64,000 nucleotides of DNA from Lachnoclostridium sp. An131 (GCF_002160825.1 NZ_NFLI01000003.1:124001-188000); one strand, 5' to 3'. Positions 34,077 through 44,206 are shown, counted from the first letter of the stretch. Notes: generated by a model not told the origin, from the sequence alone. Program-made: numbers and translations.

Positions 34077-36113
34077 TTATACAATCCTCTTAAATTTCTT
34101 TTCAATCTCCTGCTTTGTCATAGAGATAATCGTAGGCCTCCCATGAGGGCAGTTATAGGGATTTTCAAGCGTCAGAAGCTCTTCGATCAGGGCCTGCGCT
34201 TCTGCTGTGCTCATGCGCTGGTTTCCTTTTACCGCCGCCTTACAGGACATGGACGCAATCTTGTCCAGAACCATCTCCGTGCTTTTCCCGCTGACATACT
34301 CCAGGCTGTCCAAAAGCTCCAGAAACAAATCCTTCTCCGCCAGGCCGAACAGGTTGGCCGGAACCGCGCTGACCGCATACTCTCTGCCGCCGAAGGGCTC
34401 TATCTCAAAGCCCAGCTCCTTGAAACACTCCTGATACTCTTCCAGGCGGGCAGCCTCCTGCATAGACAGCGTCAATATCAGCGGCGGACTTACCATCTGG
34501 GAAGTGATCTCTTTCTTTGCAAGGCTTTTCACTGTTCTCTCATAGAGTACCTTCTCATGCGCCGCATGCTGGTCAATCATATAAAATTTATCCTCGAACT
34601 GCACCAGCCAGTAGGTTTCAAACAGCTGCCCGATGATGCGGATGTCCGATTTTGTAGCCGGATTCAGAAGGCGCTGTTCGAAAAGGTCGAGCTGCCTGGG
34701 CTCTTCCGCCTGAATTTCTTTTCTATGTATTTTTCGTGCTTCGTCCCTCCCTGCTTCTTCCGCCTGCGCCTTTTCCTGCTGCCGCGCGGGCTTCTGCGGC
34801 TCTGCCCCATAGGCTCCGTTCTCCCGGATGAAGCTGTCAGCCTCTGCCTGCCGGCCCTTTTGCCGGAACTCCTCAGTTACCCTCCTGCGCATCTGGGCGA
34901 GGAAATATTCCAGATTGCGTTCCTGCGGCTCAGAAAGCGGCGCGCTTTGTTCCACAGACTCTGCCTTATTTGCCAGCTGGTTTTCTTCCCCTCTTTGCAG
35001 GCTGCTCTCCGAATGCCCTTCCACCTTCTTTTCCGCGACTTCCTCTGCCGCAGATTCCGCTCCTTCAGGTTTCGCTGCCGCTTTTTTCTCCGTTTCTTCC
35101 GTCAGCTTCACTTCCGGAATCAGCTCTCTTTCCATCAGCCCCTGCCGGACTGTGTCGCGCACAAAGCGGTACAGCTCCTCCTGGTTGGAAAAGCGCAGCT
35201 CCATCTTGGTTGGATGGACATTTACATCGAGAAGACTGCCATCTATCGTAAAGTGCAGCGCTGTAAAGGGATACTTGTGCTGCATCATAAAGGTCCGGTA
35301 CCCTTCCTCAATCCCCTTGGCGATAAGATTGCTGCGGATATAGCGGCCATTGATGAAATAATTCTCGTAGCTCCGGTTTCCCCTGGAAATCACGGGCTTG
35401 CCGATAAAGCCGGTGATGCGCACCGGCCCCTGGGCCGCGTCAATCTCAGCCAGATTGGCTGCAATATCACGGCCGTAGATATGGTAGATTACATCCTTCA
35501 GATTATGGTTTCCCGAGGTATGAAGCTTCGTCTGCCCGTTGTTGATAAACTGAAAAGAGATATCCGGATGGGACAGGGCCAGGCGCTCTACAAGCTCGCT
35601 CACGTAGCCTGCCTCTGTCATCGGTGATTTCAGAAATTTTCTCCGGGCCGGCGTGTTATAAAAAAGGCTGCGCACCAGAAAGGTCGTCCCATCCGGAGCC
35701 GCCATTTCCTCCAGCCTTTTCTCGACGCCGCCTTCTATCACATAGCGGACGCCCGCCTCGGCGTCCGCAGTCTTGGTAATCAGCTCTACCATAGCGATCG
35801 AAGCAATGCTAGACAGGGCCTCTCCCCGGAATCCCAGGGATGCCACATGAAACAGATCCTCCACCGCACGGATTTTACTGGTGGAATGGCGCAGAAATGC
35901 TACCGCCACCTGATCTCTCTCGATGCCGCTTCCATTATCAGTAACCCGGATAAGGGAGGTTCCGCCGTCCCGAATCTCGACTGTAACCGCCGTAGCGCCT
36001 GCGTCTATGGAATTTTCCACAAGCTCCTTGACCACGGAGGCCGGGCGCTCAATCACCTCGCCTGCCGCGATCTGGTCTATGGTTTTCTGATCCAGCACCT
36101 GGATTCTGCTCAT
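34077..36113 (-). CDS. mutL: DNA mismatch repair protein MutL
   Basis: This 678-aa protein has a GHKL ATPase N-domain: IDQIAAGEVIERPASVVKELVENSIDAG, then DNGSGI and GFRGEALSSI. A poorly conserved Glu/Ala-rich linker follows (about 330-460). The C-terminal endonuclease domain carries DQHAAHEKVLYE, the metal-binding DQHA(x)2E(x)4E motif of strand-nicking MutL proteins. It starts 4 bases after mutS and acts with it. Confidence 0.97.
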   Translation of the reverse strand: MSRIQVLDQKTIDQIAAGEVIERPASVVKELVENSIDAGATAVTVEIRDGGTSLIRVTDNGSGIERDQVAVAFLRHSTSKIRAVEDLFHVASLGFRGEALSSIASIAMVELITKTADAEAGVRYVIEGGVEKRLEEMAAPDGTTFLVRSLFYNTPARRKFLKSPMTEAGYVSELVERLALSHPDISFQFINNGQTKLHTSGNHNLKDVIYHIYGRDIAANLAEIDAAQGPVRITGFIGKPVISRGNRSYENYFINGRYIRSNLIAKGIEEGYRTFMMQHKYPFTALHFTIDGSLLDVNVHPTKMELRFSNQEELYRFVRDTVRQGLMERELIPEVKLTEETEKKAAAKPEGAESAAEEVAEKKVEGHSESSLQRGEENQLANKAESVEQSAPLSEPQERNLEYFLAQMRRRVTEEFRQKGRQAEADSFIRENGAYGAEPQKPARQQEKAQAEEAGRDEARKIHRKEIQAEEPRQLDLFEQRLLNPATKSDIRIIGQLFETYWLVQFEDKFYMIDQHAAHEKVLYERTVKSLAKKEITSQMVSPPLILTLSMQEAARLEEYQECFKELGFEIEPFGGREYAVSAVPANLFGLAEKDLFLELLDSLEYVSGKSTEMVLDKIASMSCKAAVKGNQRMSTAEAQALIEELLTLENPYNCPHGRPTIISMTKQEIEKKFKRIV

Positions 36114-36117
36114 CCGC

Positions 36118-38730
36118 TCACCACCTGTTCCTGATCTTGCTCTGCAGCCGGTAAATGGTATTCAAAGCCTCCAGAGGAGTCATATTGCTCAGATCCATGT
36201 CCCGGAGCTCCATGATAATATCGTCATCCTTCACCGTATCAAAAAGAGAAATCTGATCTACGTCTGTATCCGGTTCCGCCTCCACCGGGGCCGCCTTGGG
36301 CCTTACGGAGATATCTGCCGCACTCAGTTCTTCCACCAGCTCTTTCGCCCGCTGGATCACCGGGTCAGGAACGCCTGCCAGCTTTGCCACCTGGATGCCG
36401 TAGCTCTTGTCTGCGCCCCCGCGGATGATCTTCCGCAGAAACACGATATCGTCACCCTTTTCCTTTACGGCAATACAGTAATTTTTCACGCCGGGAAGCG
36501 AACCCTCCAGCTCTGTAAGCTCATGGTAATGAGTCGCAAACAGCGTCTTGGCACCCAGAATCTTCGGATTACTGATATATTCTATCACCGCCCAGGCAAT
36601 GGCCAGTCCGTCAAAGGTACTGGTTCCTCTTCCGATTTCATCAAGAATCAGAAGGCTTGCCGGCGTGGCATTTCTCAGAATATTGGCGACCTCCGTCATC
36701 TCTACCATAAAGGTACTCTGACCAGATGCCAGGTCGTCCGAAGCGCCCACCCTTGTGAAAATGCGGTCTACAATGCCTATCTTTGCTTTATCGGCCGGCA
36801 CAAAGCTTCCCACCTGGGCCATCAACACAATCAGGGCTGTCTGCCGCATATACGTGGATTTTCCGGCCATATTGGGACCTGTGATGACAGAAATCCGGTT
36901 CTGGCTGTTATCAAGCGAAGTGTCGTTTGGGATAAACATATCATTCTCGATCATCCGTTCCACCACAGGATGACGCCCGCCCTTGATTTCGATGCTTCCC
37001 TTTTCATTCATGACAGGGCGCACATAATGATTGCGCTCCGCCACAAAGGCAAGGGACGCAAACACGTCTACCATCGCTACAGCCTTGGCCGTACGCTGGA
37101 TGCGCAGAACCTGCGACGCAATATTTTCCCGCAGCTCGCAGAATAGGCCGTATTCCAGGGAGGTCAGCTTGTCCTCCGCTCCGAGAATCGTATCCTCCAG
37201 CTCCTTTAGCTCCGGCGTAATATAGCGCTCCGCATTCGTCAGCGTCTGCTTGCGCATCCAGGTATCCGGCACCATATCCTTGTAGGAGTTCGTCACCTCC
37301 AGATAGTAGCCAAACACCTTATTATATTTGATTTTCAGGTTTTTAATGCCCGTCTTTTCCCGCTCCTCGGCCTCCAGCTTCGCAAGCCAGCTCTTCCCTT
37401 CCGTCTTGGCCTTCCGGTAGCGGTCCACATCCTCATGGTACCCATCCCGGATGATATCACCGTCACGGATGGAAATCGGCGGATCGTTCTGGATAGCCTG
37501 GGCGATCATGGACTGGATATCCGCGAGCACATCCATCTCTTCCCTCAGCTCGCAAAGCAATGGGGAATGAAACTCCTCCAGAAGCGTATGAATATGGGGC
37601 AGCATCTCCAGCGAGGTCCGAAACGCAATCAGATCCCTGGGATTTGCCGTCTGATAGCTGATGCGGCCAATCAGCCGCTCCAGATCGTAGATCGGGTTCA
37701 GGTATTCCCGGAGCTCTTCTCTGGTGATTACATGCTCGTTGAGCTCCGCAATGGCCTCGTGGCGCTTCTCGATCTCTGCCCGGTCAATCAGGGGCTGTTC
37801 CACCATACTGCGTAAGGTACGGGCTCCCATAGCCGTCTTCGTCTTATCGAGCACCCACAGAAGAGAGCCTCTTTTCTGCTTTTCCCTTAAGGTCTCCGTA
37901 AGCTCCAGATTTCTGCGGCTGGAGCTGTCGATAATCATATATTTTCCAATGGTATAGGGCTGCAGGTGGGTCAGATGGGAAAGGGATGTCTTCTGTGTCT
38001 CATAAAGATATTTCAGAAGAGCGCCTGCCGCAATCGTGCCGCAGCTTAAATCATTTAATCCCAGCCCCGCCAGGCTGGACACGGCAAAATGCTCCATCAG
38101 CGTATTCCTGCACAGCTCGTCGTCAAAATACCAGGCCTCCAGCGGATAGACCGCGATACCCAGCCTGAATTTCAAATCCTCCAGATCCACGCCGCTCATG
38201 GAAAAGGCCTCGTTGCAGACAATCTCTGCAGGCGCAAATTTATTAATCTCGTCCAGCAGCTTTCTCTCCGAATCCACTTCCGTAACCAGATAGTCTCCTG
38301 TGGTGATATCCGCTGTAGAAATCCCATAGCGATCGGAAAGGTATACGATACACATCAGGTAATTGTTTTTCGTCTCATCCGCTGTGCTCAGATTCGTTCC
38401 GGGCGTGACGATACGCACTACATCCCGGGCCACCAGCCCCTTGGCCTCCTTCGGATCCTCCATCTGTTCACAGATAGCGACCTTATAGCCTCTGGAAACC
38501 AGCCGGTTCAGATATCCCTCCACAGCATGATAAGGAACGCCACACATCGGTGCGCGTTCCTCTAATCCACAGCTTTTTCCTGTCAGTGTCAGTTCCAGCT
38601 CCTTGGACACAAGCTTTGCGTCGTCAAAGAACATCTCATAAAAATCGCCGAGGCGGTAAAATAAAATACAGTCCTTATACTGCTCCTTTGTCTTAAGGTA
38701 CTGCTGCATCATGGGTGTAAGCTCCGCCAT
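36118..38730 (-). CDS. mutS: DNA mismatch repair protein MutS
   Basis: This 870-aa mismatch-recognition ATPase has the N-terminal Phe-x-Glu mismatch wedge in ILFYRLGDFYEMFFDD, the Walker A motif GPNMAGKSTYMRQTA, LLILDEIGRGTSTFDG as Walker B, and an ATHYHELTELE block. The start MAELTPMMQQYLK at 38730 has GGAAGGAAG 4 bases upstream; the longer frame to 38856 overlaps the end of pyk. It is followed at once by mutL. Confidence 0.97.
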   Translation of the reverse strand: MAELTPMMQQYLKTKEQYKDCILFYRLGDFYEMFFDDAKLVSKELELTLTGKSCGLEERAPMCGVPYHAVEGYLNRLVSRGYKVAICEQMEDPKEAKGLVARDVVRIVTPGTNLSTADETKNNYLMCIVYLSDRYGISTADITTGDYLVTEVDSERKLLDEINKFAPAEIVCNEAFSMSGVDLEDLKFRLGIAVYPLEAWYFDDELCRNTLMEHFAVSSLAGLGLNDLSCGTIAAGALLKYLYETQKTSLSHLTHLQPYTIGKYMIIDSSSRRNLELTETLREKQKRGSLLWVLDKTKTAMGARTLRSMVEQPLIDRAEIEKRHEAIAELNEHVITREELREYLNPIYDLERLIGRISYQTANPRDLIAFRTSLEMLPHIHTLLEEFHSPLLCELREEMDVLADIQSMIAQAIQNDPPISIRDGDIIRDGYHEDVDRYRKAKTEGKSWLAKLEAEEREKTGIKNLKIKYNKVFGYYLEVTNSYKDMVPDTWMRKQTLTNAERYITPELKELEDTILGAEDKLTSLEYGLFCELRENIASQVLRIQRTAKAVAMVDVFASLAFVAERNHYVRPVMNEKGSIEIKGGRHPVVERMIENDMFIPNDTSLDNSQNRISVITGPNMAGKSTYMRQTALIVLMAQVGSFVPADKAKIGIVDRIFTRVGASDDLASGQSTFMVEMTEVANILRNATPASLLILDEIGRGTSTFDGLAIAWAVIEYISNPKILGAKTLFATHYHELTELEGSLPGVKNYCIAVKEKGDDIVFLRKIIRGGADKSYGIQVAKLAGVPDPVIQRAKELVEELSAADISVRPKAAPVEAEPDTDVDQISLFDTVKDDDIIMELRDMDLSNMTPLEALNTIYRLQSKIRNRW

Positions 38731-38821
38731 GAATCTTCCTTCCTTCCGGTATAATGCCGCCGTCTCATTCGCCGGCCTGGCGCCAGGCCTCCAAAAGCCG
38801 GCGCCTTTTGCTTTCCCGTGC

Positions 38822-40570
38822 TCAGCTGTTGCTGGATACGGTTCCTGTCTCTGCATCTACCATTACGACAGCTCCGCTTTTCAGGATCTCCGTCGCATTG
38901 GCCGCGCCTACAATCACCGGGATATCAAGAGTAAGGCCTACGATTGCCGCATGAGAATTATCTCCCTTCTGCTCCACCACAAGACCGGAAGCCGCTCTCA
39001 TCTGCTCCAGCATCTCGTTATTGGTCTCCGGAGCCACAATCACATCTCCCGCCCGGAAATTTTTCTTAAGCTGCTCTGCATCCTTTACCACACAGAGAGA
39101 GCCGCAGACCTTTTTCTTTGTAATTCCGTTTCCTGTGACAAGGATCCTGCCTGCCACCTGGACCTTGATCAGATTCGTCGTGCCGGTCACGCCCAAAGGC
39201 ACGCCTGCCGTCAAAACCGTCAAATCACCCCTGGCTACAAGTCCTGCACGCTCCGCGGCCTCCACGGCACGTCTGAACAGCGTCTCAGCGTCCTCTTCCT
39301 TGTCGAGAAGCAGAGGCTGTACGCCCCAGTAAAGATTCAGCTGGCGGCACACGTAATCATCCATACAGCAGCCGATAATCAGGCAGCCCGGATGATGCTT
39401 GGACACCATGCCTACCGTCCGTCCGGACTTTGTCACGGTAATGATGGCAGCCGCATGCAAATCAACGGCAGTCGTGCAGGTCGCATGGGATACCGCATTG
39501 GTAATGTCCGGCCGATCCATAATCGTACGTCTCTTAAAGCGCGCATCATAATCGATATCTGCCTCAGTACGGACTGCAATCTTCACCATGGTTTTCAGAG
39601 CCTCCACCGGGTACTGCCCGTTCGCCGTCTCTCCCGAAAGCATAATCGCGCTTGTTCCCTGATAGATGGCGTTCGCCACGTCAGTCGTCTCCGCACGGGT
39701 CGGCCGTGGGTTTTTCATCATGGAATCCAGCATCTGCGTCGCTGTAATCACAGGCTTTCCTGTCTCAAAAATCTTCTGAATCAGCTTCTTCTGAATGACC
39801 GGAACATCCTCCAGCGGGATCTCCACGCCCATGTCGCCGCGGGCGATCATGATGCCGTCAGATACACGCAGAATCTCATCGATGTTCTCCACGCCCTGCA
39901 GATTTTCTATCTTCGCTATAATCTTGATGCTCTGGCAGCCCTTATCCTCCAGAATCTTCCGAATTTCAAGAATATCGTCCGCAGTCCTGGTAAACGAGGC
40001 CGCGATATAATCAAAGCCTTCCTCGATGCCAAAGAGAATGTCGTCGTAATCCTTCTGGCTGATAAAGGGCATGCTTAAGTTTACACCCGGCACATTGATT
40101 CCTTTTTTGTTGGAAATCATTCCGCCATTCTCTACCACACAGAAAATTTCCTTATCTGTGACCTTATTGACCTTCATTCCAATCAGGCCGTCGTCGATCA
40201 GAATCGAATCGCCCGGCTTTACATCCTTTACCAGATCCTTATAGGAAATCGACACCATGCCCTCATTTCCGAGAATATCCTCCGTCGTCAGGACGAAGCT
40301 CTGGCCCTTTTTCAGCTCTATTTTTCCATTTTCCAGCATGCCGGTCCGAATCTCCGGTCCCTTTGTATCCAGCAGAAGAGCCACCGGAAGATCAAGCTCC
40401 TTACGGACCTTCTTCACCAAATCTGCCTTTCTCTTCTGTTCCTCATGGCTCCCATGGGAAAAATTCAGTCTTGCCACATTCATTCCGGCAAGCATCAGCT
40501 CCCGGATCACCTGCTCATTCTCAGAGGCAGGTCCCAATGTACAGATAATCTTTGTCTTTCTCATCTTCAT
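38822..40570 (-). CDS. pyk: Pyruvate kinase with C-terminal PEP-utiliser-like domain
   Basis: This 582-aa glycolytic enzyme makes pyruvate and ATP from phosphoenolpyruvate and ADP. TKIICTLGPASEN and LNFSHGSHEEQ lie at the N-terminus, then IIAKIENLQGVENIDEIL, ARGDMGVEIPLEDVP and TRAETTDVANAI. The last ~110 residues are an extra PEP-utilising-enzyme mobile domain (AAIVGLTLDIPVIVGAANATEIL) as in Bacillus-type enzymes. I choose the start at 40570 (MKMRKTK) with GGAG 10 bases upstream. It has its own promoter; mutS follows 91 bases later. Confidence 0.96.
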   Translation of the reverse strand: MKMRKTKIICTLGPASENEQVIRELMLAGMNVARLNFSHGSHEEQKRKADLVKKVRKELDLPVALLLDTKGPEIRTGMLENGKIELKKGQSFVLTTEDILGNEGMVSISYKDLVKDVKPGDSILIDDGLIGMKVNKVTDKEIFCVVENGGMISNKKGINVPGVNLSMPFISQKDYDDILFGIEEGFDYIAASFTRTADDILEIRKILEDKGCQSIKIIAKIENLQGVENIDEILRVSDGIMIARGDMGVEIPLEDVPVIQKKLIQKIFETGKPVITATQMLDSMMKNPRPTRAETTDVANAIYQGTSAIMLSGETANGQYPVEALKTMVKIAVRTEADIDYDARFKRRTIMDRPDITNAVSHATCTTAVDLHAAAIITVTKSGRTVGMVSKHHPGCLIIGCCMDDYVCRQLNLYWGVQPLLLDKEEDAETLFRRAVEAAERAGLVARGDLTVLTAGVPLGVTGTTNLIKVQVAGRILVTGNGITKKKVCGSLCVVKDAEQLKKNFRAGDVIVAPETNNEMLEQMRAASGLVVEQKGDNSHAAIVGLTLDIPVIVGAANATEILKSGAVVMVDAETGTVSSNS

Positions 40571-40639
40571 GCGTTTTTCACTCCACTCGTTTTCGCTTTC
40601 CACATTATTTCCTTATTCTTCTTTCTTCGCTACCTGCAC

Positions 40640-40669
40640 ATTATAGCATTGGGAAAAGTCCTGCGTCAA
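40640..40669 (-). promoter_or_regulatory. Promoter of pyk
   Basis: On the minus strand TTGACG (40669-40664), an 18-base spacer and TATAAT (40645-40640). The leader is about 65 bases. Confidence 0.8.
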
Positions 40670-40855
40670 GGCAGAGCAGAAGCATGTAGAAAGATTTTAC
40701 ATAACTCCCGGAAAGGCGTTCCATCCTCCGAAGCCCCGCCTTCTCCTCTAAAAGGGCCCTGCCGAATGCCTTACTGCGGAGCCTCGGGCTCTCCAGCCGC
40801 AAAATCAGTCAGTGAAAAGCCACCACTCCCATACAGGACTCTGGCCTTCACATAT

Positions 40856-41227
40856 TCACCGGAAAATTCCCCAGAGGAAAGGAGCCGGAAGCCCTTTAAG
40901 CTCCCGAATCCGCTCCCTTTTCCCTTCCCGGACACACCTGAGCCTCGTCAAGCGCCTTCTGAAACGCAGAGCCAAGAGCGCCTGGAGTCCCAGGAGGAGT
41001 ACAGCTCCTCCCAGCCAGAGGAACGATGCTGCATTCCACACAGCTGCGTCTCTCCCAGACTGCGCAGAGGCACCTCCCGCACCGGAAACACTTCCCATCC
41101 CGACTTCCTCTTCGGAAGCTGCCTGCTCTGTGCGGACTGACAGCATTTCCACATTTTTCGGAATCAGGCTGACCGGGCTTGAAATGGAAAACGGCAGACA
41201 CAGATTCAGGAACACGGCCTCCTTCAT
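40856..41227 (-). pseudogene. Truncated BlaR1/M56-type membrane sensor
   Basis: A 123-aa frame starts at 41227, overlapping the BlaI-type repressor stop (ATGA). It begins LNLCLPFSISSPVSLIP, as in the extracytoplasmic part of M56 proteins, and has a membrane helix (FLWLGGAVLLLGLQALLAL). It reaches KGLPAPFLWGIFR and stops exactly where family members go on to the catalytic metallopeptidase domain. No HExxH zinc motif is found before pyk. The gene is therefore truncated, and the sensor could not cleave its repressor by the usual route. Confidence 0.7.
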
Positions 41228-41592
41228 CCTTCGTCCTCCCTGTATTCTTCAATCATCTGCGCCAGCTCTTCGATTTCCTGCCTGCTCAGCTTTTTCCGCT
41301 TCAGAAAGGCTGCCACAAACCCCGGAAGCGAACCGCCGTAATTCTCATCCAGGTAACGCTCCCCTTTTCTTCTCACATATTCCTCCCTGCTCATCCGGGC
41401 GCTTACAACAGCATTTTCATTCTGGAAAATGCCGTTTTTACAAAGCTTGCGCAGCACCGTATAGGTCGTGGACTTTTTCCAGCCAAGACTTTCTGCCGCA
41501 AGCCTTACCAGTTCTCCGCTCCCCAGAGGCTCATCCGCCCAGATAAGCTCCGCAAGCTCCATTTCCGCATCTGTCATCAAATAAATCAGCAT
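41224..41592 (-). CDS. BlaI/MecI/CopY family winged-helix repressor
   Basis: This 122-aa protein has LTDAEMELAELIWADEPLGS at the start, a recognition region GWKKSTTYTVLRKLCKNGIF, and a C-terminal dimerisation half (SRQEIEELAQMIEEYRED). The family represses its own operon and is inactivated by a partner M56 membrane peptidase, here truncated. ATG at 41592 follows GGGAGACAGGGA. The promoter upstream is covered by two palindromes that are likely its operators. Confidence 0.92.
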   Translation of the reverse strand: MLIYLMTDAEMELAELIWADEPLGSGELVRLAAESLGWKKSTTYTVLRKLCKNGIFQNENAVVSARMSREEYVRRKGERYLDENYGGSLPGFVAAFLKRKKLSRQEIEELAQMIEEYREDEG

Positions 41593-41695
41593 TCCCTGTC
41601 TCCCCCTTCCACGCTCTGTGGCTTATGGAACAATAACACAATAAATAGCAGCCGTGCCAGCTTCTATCCGTCTTCCTTTCGTTCGTGTAAATGCA

Positions 41696-41759
41696 CAAGG
41701 TGGTTTAAAAGTTTTAAACCTCTTAATTTAAGTTTAAAATCTTTAAACCACCTTGTCAA
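41696..41759 (-). promoter_or_regulatory. Promoter with two operator palindromes for the BlaI-type repressor
   Basis: On the minus strand TTGACA (41759-41754), a 17-base spacer and TAAACT (41736-41731). A perfect 9-1-9 palindrome GGTTTAAAA-G-TTTTAAACC lies at 41702-41720, and a 7-3-7 palindrome GTTTAAA-ATC-TTTAAAC at 41732-41748 overlaps the spacer and -10. The whole block is bounded by a 14-bp inverted repeat (41696-41709 and 41742-41755). The boxes differ from the classical TACA/TGTA BlaI operators. Confidence 0.78.
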
Positions 41760-41786
41760 GAAATATTCGGCTGTTTTTTTTGCAAG

Positions 41787-44036
41787 CTATTCAAAAACAG
41801 GCTTTGTAAAGCACGCGTATGCAGACACTGCGTTCGTATACTCTCCTTCCACCGTTCCCCTGGAATTCACCAGATACTCTCCCTCCTCGTCCAGGAGCCT
41901 CACCTGCACCGTATTGACGCCTCCATCCAGGCGAAGGACACTGTCATCCAGCCAAAATTCCGCTTCTCCGCCCTCCAGCTCCTCCTCGTAAAACCATACG
42001 CCATTCACCTGAAGGGAAGCTGCCCGGCTTCCCGGCGCGCCTGCGCATACGACAATCCTTGTCTTCCCCTCCTGCGCGCCTGTGTCCACCCTTTCGACCC
42101 AGACCATATCCGAAACAAGATAGCCTCCCAGGGAAGTCCGAAGAGTCTCCACAGAAGCAAACTGCTCGTCCAGCCAGGCCAGGCGCAGCCTCATAAACTC
42201 CTTCATCCGCTCTACCCCCTCACGGAAGGTCTCACCCTCGTACGTTCCCATACTGCCTCCCCAGCGCTTATCATTCGCTTCCGCCGCCGGGGCAAGCGCC
42301 TCTGCATACCGGTCTATCAGGCCGCCGTCCCGCACAAGCTCTTCCAGAAAAGGCTCCCGGATCTGCCAGTATTTTTCCTGGGCCAGAGCCAGAAAATACG
42401 GATCCCGAATCAGGAAGCGGTTCCACTGCACTGTCTGGTAATAGGTCTCGTTTGCAAAATAATCGCTGGTCGTCTGCCATTCCTCCGGATACCAGGTATT
42501 CAGGCCAAACATGCTGTTTCCCCAGGCACAGTCATAATCCCAGGCTAAATCGATATGATACGGCCCCTCCAGATCCTTGCACAGAAAAACGCTGTTCTTC
42601 ATCGCATCCCAGTTCATTGAAAATTCGCAGAGCAGGAAATTGTTGACCAGGGAATCCATATCCGCCAATTCCGAATAATGCTGCCCGTCAAACCGCGTAT
42701 CCGAGAAATCTGATTCACGGTACGTTACGTCCCTCCTGACAAAGCCATTTCCGTAATCACACCATCCCTCCTCCGCCGTCTCATAGTAGACAGAATCGCT
42801 GTGATAGGTAAAATCTGTATCATGAAACGCATACTCCAGCGCCTGCAGCTCCGCGCTGACATAATCATACAGCTCACGGAAGGTTTCCCCCGCTTCCGGA
42901 CTTGCAAAATAAAATGGCTGCAGATAATTCGTCTCCAGAGCTCTCTCCTCTTCCCAGAAATCCATCTCCAGAAGAACTCCGCCCGTCGCTTCCGGAAGCG
43001 CTTCCAGCTCCAGGAAGCTGCTCACCGTAAATACTGTCGGATAGCACGTCCCTTCCCGCGCATTCCATTCCTCCATACCCCCGGATTCAAAAATCCCCGT
43101 ATCCAGCCATGACAAATCGGCAGTCAGCTCATATTCCAGCATCTCCAGAAGCTCTTTTCTTTCCTGCTTCGCCAGAGTCCTGTTCTCCTTCTCTATCTCA
43201 AGCTGTTCCACGATCCTCTCTGCCGCTGCCTGCGGAGCCCGCTCCCAATCATAGACGTCTACCCTGCTGTCCTCCACCCGAATCTGCTCATACAGCTGAT
43301 ACACTCCGCAATAGGCCCCATTATAAAGGAGCGTAACCTGACGGGAATCCATCACGTATTCAGCTCCCAGATACTGTGAGATCAGGCTGGCTGTCTGATT
43401 CCTTAGAAGGGTCGAATCCACAGCATTCGCCAGAAGCGCCCAGTGACGGCCCTCCCGCATGCCGAGAAGCTCTGCCTTTTCCTTCAGGCGCAGCTTAAAG
43501 GGACGCTTTTCCAGCACCGACGTACTGTTTCCCCTCACGCGCACATAAGCTTCCCCCTCGTACAGACTGTCAGGCATATATCCGTTCCCCTCCAGCCGTG
43601 CATGCACCAGGGATTCGCTGTCCTTTTCCACATCCTCGTAGGGCACGCTGCTCTCCAGATACAACACCGGAAGCACACTGCAATAGCGGAAATCCTCAAA
43701 GACGCTTCCATCCTTCAGCGTGACTTCAAGCCGTATAAGCTGCTCCACATCCTCTGCCCCGGGCGTATAGGAATGAAGCCTGTCCGCACGGGACGCTGCT
43801 TCTTCCCCCACATACCACACACAGCTTTTCACCTCAAAGGGCCAGATACGTACAAGCTCCGCTTCCAGCTCCTGCCCCTCCGAACAGGAATCTCCCCCAA
43901 TGACCACGCCCATTTCTCTTCCGTCCCGGTAAAAGATTCCGAAAACCAGCAGGAAGACAGCGGCAATACACAGCAGTACAAAATACCAGAATAACCGATA
44001 TGGGGATCTCCCCCATTTTCCCATCCTTCTCTCCAT
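41787..44036 (-). CDS. CotH kinase family membrane-anchored protein
   Basis: A protein of about 749 aa with a basic N-terminus and a membrane anchor (LFWYFVLLCIAAVFLLVFGIF), followed by an extracytoplasmic part. The CotH fold is seen in PFKLRLKEKAELLGM, HWALLANAVDSTLLRNQTA, YNGAYCGVYQLYEQIRV and the active-site region HIDLAWDYDCAWGN near residue 505. CotH proteins phosphorylate spore-coat or exported proteins. The C-terminal ~120 residues look like beta-sandwich domains. I prefer the start at 44036 (MERRMGKWG, GGAG 7 bases upstream), because the ATG at 44057 lies only about 5 bases after the likely transcription start. The cotJ operon is divergent from it. Confidence 0.9.
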   Translation of the reverse strand: MERRMGKWGRSPYRLFWYFVLLCIAAVFLLVFGIFYRDGREMGVVIGGDSCSEGQELEAELVRIWPFEVKSCVWYVGEEAASRADRLHSYTPGAEDVEQLIRLEVTLKDGSVFEDFRYCSVLPVLYLESSVPYEDVEKDSESLVHARLEGNGYMPDSLYEGEAYVRVRGNSTSVLEKRPFKLRLKEKAELLGMREGRHWALLANAVDSTLLRNQTASLISQYLGAEYVMDSRQVTLLYNGAYCGVYQLYEQIRVEDSRVDVYDWERAPQAAAERIVEQLEIEKENRTLAKQERKELLEMLEYELTADLSWLDTGIFESGGMEEWNAREGTCYPTVFTVSSFLELEALPEATGGVLLEMDFWEEERALETNYLQPFYFASPEAGETFRELYDYVSAELQALEYAFHDTDFTYHSDSVYYETAEEGWCDYGNGFVRRDVTYRESDFSDTRFDGQHYSELADMDSLVNNFLLCEFSMNWDAMKNSVFLCKDLEGPYHIDLAWDYDCAWGNSMFGLNTWYPEEWQTTSDYFANETYYQTVQWNRFLIRDPYFLALAQEKYWQIREPFLEELVRDGGLIDRYAEALAPAAEANDKRWGGSMGTYEGETFREGVERMKEFMRLRLAWLDEQFASVETLRTSLGGYLVSDMVWVERVDTGAQEGKTRIVVCAGAPGSRAASLQVNGVWFYEEELEGGEAEFWLDDSVLRLDGGVNTVQVRLLDEEGEYLVNSRGTVEGEYTNAVSAYACFTKPVFE

Positions 44037-44068
44037 ATCCGTCTCCAGCTTTTTCATTTGTTTTCCTG

Positions 44069-44098
44069 ATTATAACATTCCCCAAAGATTCAAGTCAA
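44069..44098 (-). promoter_or_regulatory. Promoter of the CotH-like gene
   Basis: On the minus strand TTGACT (44098-44093), an 18-base spacer and TATAAT (44074-44069). This vegetative-type promoter places the transcript start near 44062. Confidence 0.65.
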
Positions 44099-44182
44099 GA
44101 ATGCCAAAACAGGCGGCGCGGCAGCCAGTTTCCCCTTTTGTTCCCAAGCCTGCTGCCAAAACGCAGAAAGCCATCCCCTCAC

Positions 44183-44206
44183 TTATCTGTACTTTTTACA
44201 TAAAAT
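44183..44206 (+). promoter_or_regulatory. Possible sporulation promoter of cotJ
   Basis: TTATCT near 44183 and CATAAAAT at 44199-44206 loosely resemble a mother-cell sigma-E promoter, the type known to drive cotJ in Bacillus. No sigma-A promoter is obvious here. The match is weak. Confidence 0.35.
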
